Shown one piece after another: positions 1 through 5,515 of a DNA stretch of 5,515 bases. Made by a program: the position numbers and the translations under genes. This DNA comes from an uncultured Lachnospiraceae bacterium (GTDB lineage: Bacteria > Bacillota_A > Clostridia > Lachnospirales > Lachnospiraceae): NCBI GenBank assembly GCA_946529195.1, contig CAMMZE010000093.1:1-5515 (forward strand), written 5' to 3'. Numbering within the stretch: the first letter of the stretch is position 1; each line of letters opens with the position of its first letter. Under the pieces are notes generated by a model. It was not told where the DNA came from, did no database searches, and worked only from the letters and a program-made list of their open reading frames with translations.

Positions 1-4
1 CATT

Positions 5-33
5 ATCATACTAATAAAAGCAGGAAAATTCAA
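5..33 (-). promoter_or_regulatory. Sigma-A-type promoter reading out of the left edge
   Basis: On the minus strand there is a -35 box TTGAAT (28-33), a 17-base spacer and a -10 box TATGAT (5-10). The -35 box matches the consensus at 4 of 6 positions and the -10 box at 5 of 6, and the spacing is ideal for a vegetative sigma factor. Transcription would start at or just past the left edge, so the promoter probably serves the next gene to the left, which is not visible. It lies beyond the hairpin that appears to end hppA, which fits a new transcription unit. The call rests on sequence pattern only. Confidence 0.5.
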
Positions 34-54
34 CGGCAAAATGCAAGTGGCTTT

Positions 55-110
55 CGCTATGCCGCCGGTTCATAAAATGCTTCGCATTTTATTCACGGTC
101 GCGGCTATCG
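55..110. repeat. REP-like imperfect palindrome with a stable GCGAAGC tip
   Basis: The core at 72-92 is a perfect 9-bp inverted repeat (ATAAAATGC / GCATTTTAT) around a TTC loop. Read on the minus strand its tip is GCGAAGC, a sequence known to form an exceptionally stable DNA mini-hairpin. Outside the core the arms still resemble each other: CGCTATGCCGC-CGG on the left against CGATAGCCGC-ACCG in the reverse complement of the right arm, including GCCGC (61-65) pairing with GCGGC (101-105). The whole looks like a decayed long palindrome, as in REP or BIME-type intergenic repeats. Only one copy is visible, so membership of a repeat family is inferred. No open reading frame here is convincing. Confidence 0.45.
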
Positions 111-117
111 CCGTATA

Positions 118-180
118 TAAACAGAAATATCCCCACACGCTTTTATGCAAGCATAATGCGTGTGGGGATATTTCTGTTTA
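118..180 (-). terminator. Long hairpin after hppA, probable bidirectional terminator
   Basis: Positions 118-140 and 158-180 form a perfect 23-bp inverted repeat. The centre (143-156) is a second perfect hairpin, TTATGC-AA-GCATAA, separated from the main stem only by a 2x1 internal loop. The upper stem is GC-rich (CCCCACACGC) and the lower stem is A/T-rich, so either strand gives a GC-rich hairpin followed by a U-rich stretch (ATATTTCTGTTTA). It begins 22 bases after the hppA stop codon. No clean run of T follows the stem, so it is a less standard terminator than the one after glgD; transcript stabilisation or a repeat origin are alternatives. A smaller inverted repeat, GCATG-GCT-CATGC, sits beside it at 182-194. 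Confidence 0.6.
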
Positions 181-202
181 TGCATGGCTCATGCTTACGC
201 GC

Positions 203-2194
203 CTAAACAAGCACTCCAATAAAGATTCCGTAGAATACGAGTGCTACGATGGTCATGAGCTTGATCAGGATGTTGATGGAAGGTCCTGATGTGTCTTTGA
301 ACGGGTCGCCGACTGTGTCGCCGACTACGGCTGCCTTGTGGGCGTCGCTGCCCTTGCCGCCGTGGTTGCCGTTCTCGATATACTTCTTAGCGTTGTCCCA
401 TGCGCCGCCGGCGTTGGACATGAAGATGGCCATCAGTACACCGGTTACCAGGGAGCCTGCCAGCATACCGCCGACTGCTTCTGTACCGAAGAGTACGCCT
501 ACCACGATCGGAACTGCTACGGCCATGATGCCGGGTACGATCATCTCGTGAAGGGCTGCCTGTGTAGAGATGGCTACGCAGGTCTTGTAATCCGGCTTGG
601 AGGTACCAGCCAGGATACCAGGGTTGGTGTGGAACTGACGTCTTACTTCCTCGATCATCTTATACGCTGCCTTGGATACGGACTCCATGGTGAATGCGGA
701 GAAGAGGAAAGGAAGCATACCGCCGATCAGGAGACCGATGATGGTCGTCTGATTGAGAATGTTGATAGCGGAAAGCTTAACTGCGTCTGCATAGGACATA
801 AACAGGGCCATAGCTGTCAGAGCGGCAGAACCGATGGCAAATCCCTTACCCATAGCAGCTGTGGTGTTGCCGACTGCGTCCAGAGAGTCTGTGATATCAC
901 GTACGGACTCATCCAGATCGGACATCTCGGCGATACCGCCGGCGTTGTCAGCGATCGGACCGTAAGCGTCAACGGCTACGGTGATACCTGTAGTGGAAAG
1001 CATGCCGACTGCAGCCAGAGCGATGCCGTACAGGCCGCAGAAATGGAATGCTACGAAGATACCGATACAGATCAGAATGATCGGAACTGCTGTGGACTGC
1101 ATACCAACAGCAAGACCGGAAATGATCGTAGTCGCGGAACCTGTCTCAGACTGTCCTGCGATCTTCTTAACAAAACGGTAATCGCCTGAAGTATAAATCT
1201 CGGTTACGGTACCGATGATCAGGCCGACGATCAGGCCCGCGATGATAGCGATTGCGGGACCGGAAGACTTCAGATAGCCAAGGCTGAGTGCGATGGCGCC
1301 GATTACAACAATAGCTGAAGCGGTATAAGTACCGCGGTTAAGTGCCTTCTGCGGGTTGCCGCCCTCTTTGGTCTTTACCATGAAAGTACCAAGGATAGAA
1401 GCTACGATACCCAGTGCGGAAAGCAGAGCAGGGAAAATAGCCTGCATCTTGGCAAGCTCCATATCTCCGTTTGCTGCTGCGATACCAAGAGTAATCGCAG
1501 AAATCAGAGATCCTACATAGGACTCGAAAAGGTCAGCGCCCATACCTGCTACGTCGCCGACATTATCACCTACGTTATCTGCGATAACGGCAGGGTTACG
1601 AGGGTCATCCTCGGGGATACCAGCCTCAACCTTACCTACCAGGTCTGCGCCGACGTCAGCTGCTTTGGTGTAGATACCGCCGCCGACACGGGCAAACAGA
1701 GCGATGGAAGATGCACCAAGGCTGAATCCGAAAAGGATGTCTGCATTTCCGGTGATTGCGTAGATCAGGCTGACGCCCAGAAGGCCGAGACCTGCCACGC
1801 ACATACCCATAACAGCGCCGCCGGAGAAAGCAACTGTAAGTGCCTTTACCAGTCCGCCTGTTCTTGCAGCATTAGCAGTTCTGACATTGGCCTTAGTAGC
1901 CACATTCATACCTGCATAGCCTGCTGCGATCGAAAGAGCCGCGCCGCAGAGGAAACATACCGCTGTGGCAGGATTTCTGATCAGGCAGAGAACAACAAAC
2001 AATACTACAATGAAAATTACCAGGACCTTGTACTCGGAGAAAAGGAAAGCTCTTGCTCCCTCTGCGATAGCAGAAGCAATCTCCTTCATGCGGTCCGTCC
2101 CCTCATCCTGCTTCTGCACTCTTGCTGTCAGCACCAGAGCGTAGATCAGTGCCAGCACGCCTGCTGCAACAGCGATGTACATCAAGCTGTTCAT
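203..2194 (-). CDS. hppA: K+-dependent membrane pyrophosphatase (Na+- or H+-pumping)
   Basis: Integral membrane enzyme that hydrolyses pyrophosphate in the cytoplasm and uses the energy to export Na+ and/or H+. At 663 residues it is full length for the bacterial family, which has about 16 membrane helices; hydrophobic segments are visible from residues 4-23 to 640-662. The substrate site is intact: [11 protein letters not shown] (180-190), the Asp-rich stretch 195-214 (DDPRNP, then DNVGDNVGD), [12 protein letters not shown] (409-420) and [16 protein letters not shown] (624-639). [10 protein letters not shown] (442-451) has Ala446 and Gly449 where K+-independent enzymes carry Lys and Thr, so K+ dependence is expected. 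Glu224 in DLFESY is at the gate position typical of Na+-pumping members, but Na+ against H+ is not settled by sequence alone. The ATG is preceded by AGGAGG at 2205-2210 with a 10-base spacer, whereas the next Met (codon 5) would be 22 bases away. The gene has its own promoter and a hairpin after the stop codon. Confidence 0.97.
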   Translation of the reverse strand: MNSLMYIAVAAGVLALIYALVLTARVQKQDEGTDRMKEIASAIAEGARAFLFSEYKVLVIFIVVLFVVLCLIRNPATAVCFLCGAALSIAAGYAGMNVATKANVRTANAARTGGLVKALTVAFSGGAVMGMCVAGLGLLGVSLIYAITGNADILFGFSLGASSIALFARVGGGIYTKAADVGADLVGKVEAGIPEDDPRNPAVIADNVGDNVGDVAGMGADLFESYVGSLISAITLGIAAANGDMELAKMQAIFPALLSALGIVASILGTFMVKTKEGGNPQKALNRGTYTASAIVVIGAIALSLGYLKSSGPAIAIIAGLIVGLIIGTVTEIYTSGDYRFVKKIAGQSETGSATTIISGLAVGMQSTAVPIILICIGIFVAFHFCGLYGIALAAVGMLSTTGITVAVDAYGPIADNAGGIAEMSDLDESVRDITDSLDAVGNTTAAMGKGFAIGSAALTAMALFMSYADAVKLSAINILNQTTIIGLLIGGMLPFLFSAFTMESVSKAAYKMIEEVRRQFHTNPGILAGTSKPDYKTCVAISTQAALHEMIVPGIMAVAVPIVVGVLFGTEAVGGMLAGSLVTGVLMAIFMSNAGGAWDNAKKYIENGNHGGKGSDAHKAAVVGDTVGDPFKDTSGPSINILIKLMTIVALVFYGIFIGVLV

Positions 2195-2242
2195 ATTAAT
2201 ACTACCTCCTCATTTCTGTATAGTTCTGCATAGCTGATTCCT

Positions 2243-2268
2243 ATTTTATCACAGTTTAACAGAAACTG
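2243..2268 (-). promoter_or_regulatory. Probable hppA promoter with overlapping palindrome
   Basis: An extended -10 element, TGA-TAAAAT, lies at 2243-2251 on the minus strand. No good -35 box is found at the usual spacing (TTCCAG at 17 bases), which is acceptable for an extended -10 promoter. The predicted 5' leader is about 40 bases and contains the AGGAGG ribosome binding site at 2205-2210. Directly upstream of the -10 is a 6-bp inverted repeat, CAGTTT-N5-AAACTG (2252-2268), placed where a bound repressor would block polymerase. Whether it is a real operator is unknown. The rest of the gap back to the terminator is AT-rich with no gene. Confidence 0.45.
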
Positions 2269-2315
2269 GAACATAAATATTCATCAAAGAATCTCATTTT
2301 TTATTTTTATACATG

Positions 2316-2352
2316 AAAAAAGGAGTCTGCAGCCCTTCTGGCTGCAGACTCC
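2316..2352 (-). terminator. Intrinsic terminator of the glgC-glgD operon
   Basis: On the minus strand a perfect 13-bp stem, GGAGTCTGCAGCC / GGCTGCAGACTCC (2340-2352 and 2322-2334), closes a 5-base loop and is followed at once by six T residues (2321-2316). It begins 22 bases after the glgD stop codon. This is a textbook Rho-independent terminator and separates the glycogen genes from hppA. Confidence 0.95.
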
Positions 2353-2374
2353 GCTGCAATTCATATGACAATCG

Positions 2375-3517
2375 TCAGATTTTCTTGCCCTTCTCGATAT
2401 AAACAGGGAAGGACTCCGAGCCGCGCAGGCTCTTGGATGCAGTGATCGTAACACCCTTGTCGGTAATTACATGATCGAGCTCAACATTGTCCCCGATCAC
2501 GGTATCCTGCAGGAGGATACTGTTGCGCACCTTTGCTCCCTTGCCGATCTTGACGCCTCGGAAGAGGATGCTGTTTTCGATCTCACCCTGGATCTCACAG
2601 CCGTCAGCAACCATGACATTGCTGGCCTTGGTATCGCCGTGGTATACCGTAGGATTATCGTCACGAATCTTGGTATAAACCGGATTGCCGGAGAAGAGAG
2701 CATCCAGGTTCTCTTCCTTGAGGAGCTCCATGTTCTCCTTCATGTAGCTGCGCATACCGGTAATGCGGGCTGTGTATCCGGTGTACTCATAGGCGCGGAT
2801 ATCAAACTCCGCTCCTCTCTTTCCAAGGATGTCTCTTACAAAGAAGGTATCTCCGCGGATGTATGCCTCATCAATGATGCGGATCAGCCACTCTCTGCTG
2901 ACGATGAAGGTATCCAGAGAATAGTTCTGATCACCCTCAACTTTAGGATTGATATTGATATTGATAACTTTCTTTCCATTCAGATCGAGCGTGTAATACA
3001 TACCCTTGGAAGGATCTGTATTCTCCAGAAGCTCCTCCGGAATCGGCTCTCTCTTGTAGGCGATGGTTACATCTGCACCACTCTCGGCGTGCTTCTCGAT
3101 CAAATCCGCAAAGTCAAAATTCATCGCGATATAGGAATCGGAGATTACCACATATCTTTCCTTCTGGTCAACCAGATAGTTGCGGATACTCTCAAGTCCC
3201 TGGATCCAGCCGTGATATACGCCCAGGCTCTCTACCGCGTAAGGCGGGAATACATTCAGTCCGCCGTATTTGCGGGCCAGATCCCACTCACGTCCGGAGC
3301 CCAGATGGTCTGTCAGGGAATGATAGTTCTTGGTAACAAGAATGGCAACATTGTCAATGCCTCCGTTTACCATGCTTGAAAGCAGGAAGTCGATCAGACG
3401 GTAACGGCCTGCAAAGGGGATGGAAGCCATCAGCCTCATACTGGTCATCTCCGGCAGATACTTGTCATATGTATTCGGGAAAATGACAGCAAGCGCATCA
3501 GTATTTACATTGATCAT
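2375..3517 (-). CDS. glgD: ADP-glucose pyrophosphorylase regulatory subunit GlgD
   Basis: GlgC paralogue of 380 residues, the usual size for GlgD. It has a nucleotidyltransferase-like N-terminal domain (about 1-260) and a C-terminal left-handed beta-helix with hexapeptide-type repeats (about 295-360). Family hallmarks remain: [24 protein letters not shown] (34-57, split as in GlgC), [16 protein letters not shown] (78-93) and FVRDIL (226-231). The catalytic features are lost: the GGxGxRL loop is replaced by residues around [12 protein letters not shown] (12-23), the catalytic Asp of GlgC aligns with Tyr129, and the EKP sugar-phosphate motif is missing. This matches Firmicutes GlgD, known as an inactive partner that raises or tunes GlgC activity in a mixed complex. 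The ATG overlaps the glgC stop as ATGA, so translation is probably coupled and the subunits made in balance. A strong terminator follows. Confidence 0.95.
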   Translation of the reverse strand: MINVNTDALAVIFPNTYDKYLPEMTSMRLMASIPFAGRYRLIDFLLSSMVNGGIDNVAILVTKNYHSLTDHLGSGREWDLARKYGGLNVFPPYAVESLGVYHGWIQGLESIRNYLVDQKERYVVISDSYIAMNFDFADLIEKHAESGADVTIAYKREPIPEELLENTDPSKGMYYTLDLNGKKVINININPKVEGDQNYSLDTFIVSREWLIRIIDEAYIRGDTFFVRDILGKRGAEFDIRAYEYTGYTARITGMRSYMKENMELLKEENLDALFSGNPVYTKIRDDNPTVYHGDTKASNVMVADGCEIQGEIENSILFRGVKIGKGAKVRNSILLQDTVIGDNVELDHVITDKGVTITASKSLRGSESFPVYIEKGKKI

Positions 3518-4722
3518 CTTACTTCACCATCCTTTACATTTTCATCGATCAGCGCATCCGGGCTGATCTTTGCTCCGTCGCCGACATAAACGCCTGCCGC
3601 GATCGTTGCTACTCCGCCATTTCCGCCGTCAGTGGGAATCTCGCCGACTACGGCGCCTTCGCCTATTACAACATTTTCAGCAATAATACAATGCTTTACA
3701 ACTGCACCTTTCTTGATCACGGTACCGCCCATGATAACCGCATCCTCAACAACAGCGCCTTCCTCTACGGTTACGCCGGCAAAAAGGATGGAATGTCTGA
3801 CAGTTCCTTTGATCCTGCAGCCGTCAGTGATCATGGAATTTCTGACAACCGCGTCCGCGCTGACAGTATGTCCGTGCATACCGCTGTTGCGGCTGTAGAC
3901 CTTCCAGTCATCATCAAAAAGATTAATGCCGCTGTGCTCCGGATCCAGAACCTCCATATTTGCTTCCCAGAGAGCCGGAATGGTTCCGACATCCTTCCAG
4001 TAACCCTGGAAATGGTAAGCGTACATACGGCGTCCGTCCTTGAGCAGGTTGGGGATGATATTATTACCGAAGTCGTTCTCAGAATTCGGATCTGCCTCGT
4101 CCTCGATCAGATATTTCTTTAAAATATCCCAATTGAAAATATAGATTCCCATGGAGGCCAGATTGGACTTGGGATCCTTAGGCTTCTCCTGGAACTCAAT
4201 AATGCTGTCGTCTTCCCTTGTTACGGCAAGACCGAAGCGGTGGGTCTCCTCCCACGGAACTTCCATAACAGCTACGCTGAACTCCGCATTTTTCTTCTTG
4301 TGGAATCTCAGGAAATCACTGTAGTCCTGCTTGCAGATCTGATCGCCGGAAAGGATGATGACATATTCCGGATCATAGGACTCAATGAAGCTGAGGTTCT
4401 GGTAGATCGCATTTGCTGTTCCCTTGTACCAGTCTGAGCCTGAAGCCTGCTGATACGGCGGGAGAACATGCACACCCCCGTGCAGTCTGTCCAGATCCCA
4501 GGGCTGACCGTTTCCGATATACTCATTGAGTACCAGCGGCTGATACTGAGTGAGAATACCTACCGTGTCAATCCCGGAATTCACACAATTAGAAAGCGGA
4601 AAGTCGATGATACGGTACTTGCCCCCAAACGGAACAGCGGGTTTGGCAAGCTTCTGTGTCAGCACATGAAGCCTGGAGCCCTGTCCGCCGGCGAGCAGCA
4701 TTGCAATCATTTCTTTACCCAA
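3514..4722 (-). CDS. glgC: Glucose-1-phosphate adenylyltransferase, catalytic subunit GlgC
   Basis: Makes ADP-glucose and pyrophosphate from ATP and glucose-1-phosphate, the committed step of bacterial glycogen synthesis, in the cytoplasm. At 402 residues it has the normal length. The nucleotidyltransferase domain (about 1-260) carries the nucleotide loop LAGGQGSRL (10-18), [15 protein letters not shown] (27-41), WDLDR (75-79), GTANAIYQN (101-109), the catalytic region [11 protein letters not shown] (124-134, Asp127 as metal ligand), FGLA (163-166), FQEKP (177-181) for the sugar phosphate, SMGIYIFN (190-197) and GYWKDVGT (240-247). The C-terminal left-handed beta-helix covers about 285-395. 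The metal-site motif reads SGDQICK where SGDHIYK is commoner, while the Asp itself is kept. The start is TTG, chosen because AGGAGG stands nine bases upstream; the ATG at codon 5 is 21 bases away and would remove family-like N-terminal residues. It is first in an operon with glgD. Confidence 0.97.
   Translation of the reverse strand: MGKEMIAMLLAGGQGSRLHVLTQKLAKPAVPFGGKYRIIDFPLSNCVNSGIDTVGILTQYQPLVLNEYIGNGQPWDLDRLHGGVHVLPPYQQASGSDWYKGTANAIYQNLSFIESYDPEYVIILSGDQICKQDYSDFLRFHKKKNAEFSVAVMEVPWEETHRFGLAVTREDDSIIEFQEKPKDPKSNLASMGIYIFNWDILKKYLIEDEADPNSENDFGNNIIPNLLKDGRRMYAYHFQGYWKDVGTIPALWEANMEVLDPEHSGINLFDDDWKVYSRNSGMHGHTVSADAVVRNSMITDGCRIKGTVRHSILFAGVTVEEGAVVEDAVIMGGTVIKKGAVVKHCIIAENVVIGEGAVVGEIPTDGGNGGVATIAAGVYVGDGAKISPDALIDENVKDGEVR
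3524..3528 (-). promoter_or_regulatory. glgD ribosome binding site inside the glgC end
   Basis: GGTGA lies six bases upstream of the glgD ATG, within the last codons of glgC. It is a modest Shine-Dalgarno match, weaker than the AGGAGG sites of glgC and hppA, which fits translational coupling through the ATGA overlap at 3514-3517. Confidence 0.6.
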
Positions 4723-4731
4723 AATACAGTT

Positions 4732-4737
4732 CCTCCT
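4732..4737 (-). promoter_or_regulatory. Ribosome binding site fixing the glgC TTG start
   Basis: AGGAGG sits nine bases upstream of TTG (4720-4722). No ATG in frame lies closer than codon 5, at 21 bases, beyond useful Shine-Dalgarno spacing. The site therefore supports a TTG start, which commonly lowers initiation efficiency relative to ATG. Confidence 0.8.
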
Positions 4738-4759
4738 CTTTCATTCATTTCTTGATTCT

Positions 4760-4788
4760 ATTGTACCACCTTTACAGGAAAAAGTCCG
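4760..4788 (-). promoter_or_regulatory. Probable glgCD promoter
   Basis: An extended -10 element, TGG-TACAAT, lies at 4760-4768 on the minus strand. Seventeen bases upstream of TACAAT is CGGACT (4783-4788), a weak -35 that keeps only the central GAC of the consensus. Transcription would start near 4753, giving a leader of about 30 bases with the AGGAGG site. No convincing terminator hairpin is seen between the upstream gene's stop and this promoter, so read-through from that gene is possible. Confidence 0.4.
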
Positions 4789-4815
4789 CTATTATTTCTT
4801 GTATACACATAATTA

Positions 4816-5515
4816 TTATTGCTGTCCGACATCTATCTCCTGCGCCTTGTCGATGACCTCCTGGGGAACCGTGATGCTGTCTACCGTATCATAGCCCGTA
4901 TAGGTCATTTTCATGGTCATCCCGGTGATCTGAACCTCCTCTGTGCCAGTCAGTCCCTCCGTGCCGTGGAAAGTAAGATCCGTATAAAGAGGCAGTATAT
5001 CATCTTTAGAAACCGCATATTCGATATCAACACTAAGTCCCGAAAGGTCTATCTGGCTGCCTCCCGTATAGTCTCCTACGATGCTGCCGGCAGCGCCCAT
5101 CAGTTCCGTGACATCTTCCCCTGTGATCGTACCGGACAGAAGGTATGCTTCTATCCCATCCACATTAACAGTTTCCTCCGCAAGAGTGATGCTGTCGATA
5201 TTCTTCAGAAGTTCATCTGCGCTATTATCCAGAGATTCGGCTGCGCTCTGATCAAATGGTACCCTCTGCAATGTCCACTGGCCCTGATTGCCTACATAAG
5301 TCAGCAGTTCATCCTTCTCTCCAAGCACCGTGTAAGATTCAATGTCTGTGTTCATGATCAGCGCTGTTAATGTTCCTTTGACATAGCTGGCGATCGGATC
5401 AGAGGTCGACTGCATATCCAGATCCATGTCCATCGACAGGCTGCCGCCGATGCTGCTTAAGGCTTCTCCGCTCATATCGATCAGAATGTCAGCATGTGTC
5501 TCCATGGACTGCATG
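4816..5515 (-). CDS. Acidic hypothetical protein, probably exported, 5' end missing
   Basis: The frame is open to the right edge, so the N-terminus (any signal peptide or lipobox) is outside the window, and the first visible Met is probably internal. The visible 232 residues have no membrane segment and no cysteine. They are strikingly acidic: about 42 Asp/Glu against 7 Lys/Arg. The pattern is of alternating polar and hydrophobic residues, as in beta-sheets (SLSMDMDLDM at 25-34, VQITGMTMKMTYTGY at 194-208), with two predicted helical stretches (92-105 and 218-226) and the C-terminal phrase SITVPQEVIDKA. This resembles the LppX/LolA-like or DUF6612-type lipoproteins of Clostridia, which are thought to be surface anchored and to have a half-barrel fold; that link is a tentative impression from the pattern. 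No function can be assigned. It ends 93 bases upstream of glgC on the same strand, with no obvious terminator between them. Confidence 0.75.
   Translation of the reverse strand, partial: MQSMETHADILIDMSGEALSSIGGSLSMDMDLDMQSTSDPIASYVKGTLTALIMNTDIESYTVLGEKDELLTYVGNQGQWTLQRVPFDQSAAESLDNSADELLKNIDSITLAEETVNVDGIEAYLLSGTITGEDVTELMGAAGSIVGDYTGGSQIDLSGLSVDIEYAVSKDDILPLYTDLTFHGTEGLTGTEEVQITGMTMKMTYTGYDTVDSITVPQEVIDKAQEIDVGQQ

Noticed and set aside
118..180. Inverted repeat considered as the end of an insertion sequence or CRISPR unit
   Set aside because: There is no transposase, no second copy in the window, no direct flanking duplication that I can see, and no spaced repeats.
41..289. Small plus-strand open frame at the left end
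   Set aside because: It runs through the palindrome and hairpin and into the antisense of the hppA 3' end; no ribosome binding site or family resemblance.
338..1189. Long plus-strand open frame (283 codons) opposite hppA
   Set aside because: It is the antisense shadow of a strongly conserved gene, lacks a ribosome binding site and has a low-complexity, Cys/His/Gly-rich composition unlike a real protein.
2471..3379. Long plus-strand open frame (302 codons) opposite glgD
   Set aside because: It lies wholly inside intact glgD on the other strand, has no credible start signals, and its composition follows the codon bias of glgD read backwards.
203..4722. hppA, glgC and glgD considered as one operon
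   Set aside because: A 13-bp stem with six T residues after glgD and a separate promoter-like element before hppA argue for two transcription units.
4799..4808. TGTATACA palindrome just after the acidic protein gene, considered as a terminator or operator
   Set aside because: Only eight bases, AT-rich, with no stable stem or T run; too short to support a function.

Overview
The window looks like ordinary chromosomal DNA from an anaerobic Gram-positive bacterium, most likely a Clostridia member of the Lachnospiraceae type. This is inferred from three things: the paired glgC-glgD genes, strong AGGAGG ribosome binding sites, and a bacterial membrane pyrophosphatase with K+-dependent, Na+-type residues. 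All four genes are on the minus strand, so transcription runs from right to left.

Layout in order of transcription: (i) 5515-4816, the C-terminal 232 codons of a very acidic protein, probably exported or a lipoprotein, whose start lies beyond the right edge; (ii) a 93-bp gap with an extended -10 promoter and a strong ribosome binding site; (iii) glgC (4722-3514, TTG start) and glgD (3517-2375), overlapping by four bases as ATGA, which encode the two subunits of ADP-glucose pyrophosphorylase; (iv) a textbook intrinsic terminator (2352-2316), then an AT-rich stretch with an extended -10 promoter overlapping a small palindrome; (v) hppA (2194-203), a K+-dependent ion-pumping membrane pyrophosphatase; (vi) a 202-bp noncoding tail with a 23-bp perfect inverted repeat (probable terminator), a REP-like imperfect palindrome built on GCGAAGC, and a well-formed sigma-A-type promoter that fires out of the left edge.

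Functionally, GlgC/GlgD make ADP-glucose for glycogen synthesis and release pyrophosphate. HppA hydrolyses pyrophosphate and stores the energy as an ion gradient. The genes are neighbours but appear to be separate transcription units, so any link is metabolic and not a shared operon.

I found no previously undescribed system. The genes are recognisable housekeeping or energy-storage genes. The points most worth a second look are the structured noncoding left end and the PPi-producer/PPi-consumer neighbourhood.
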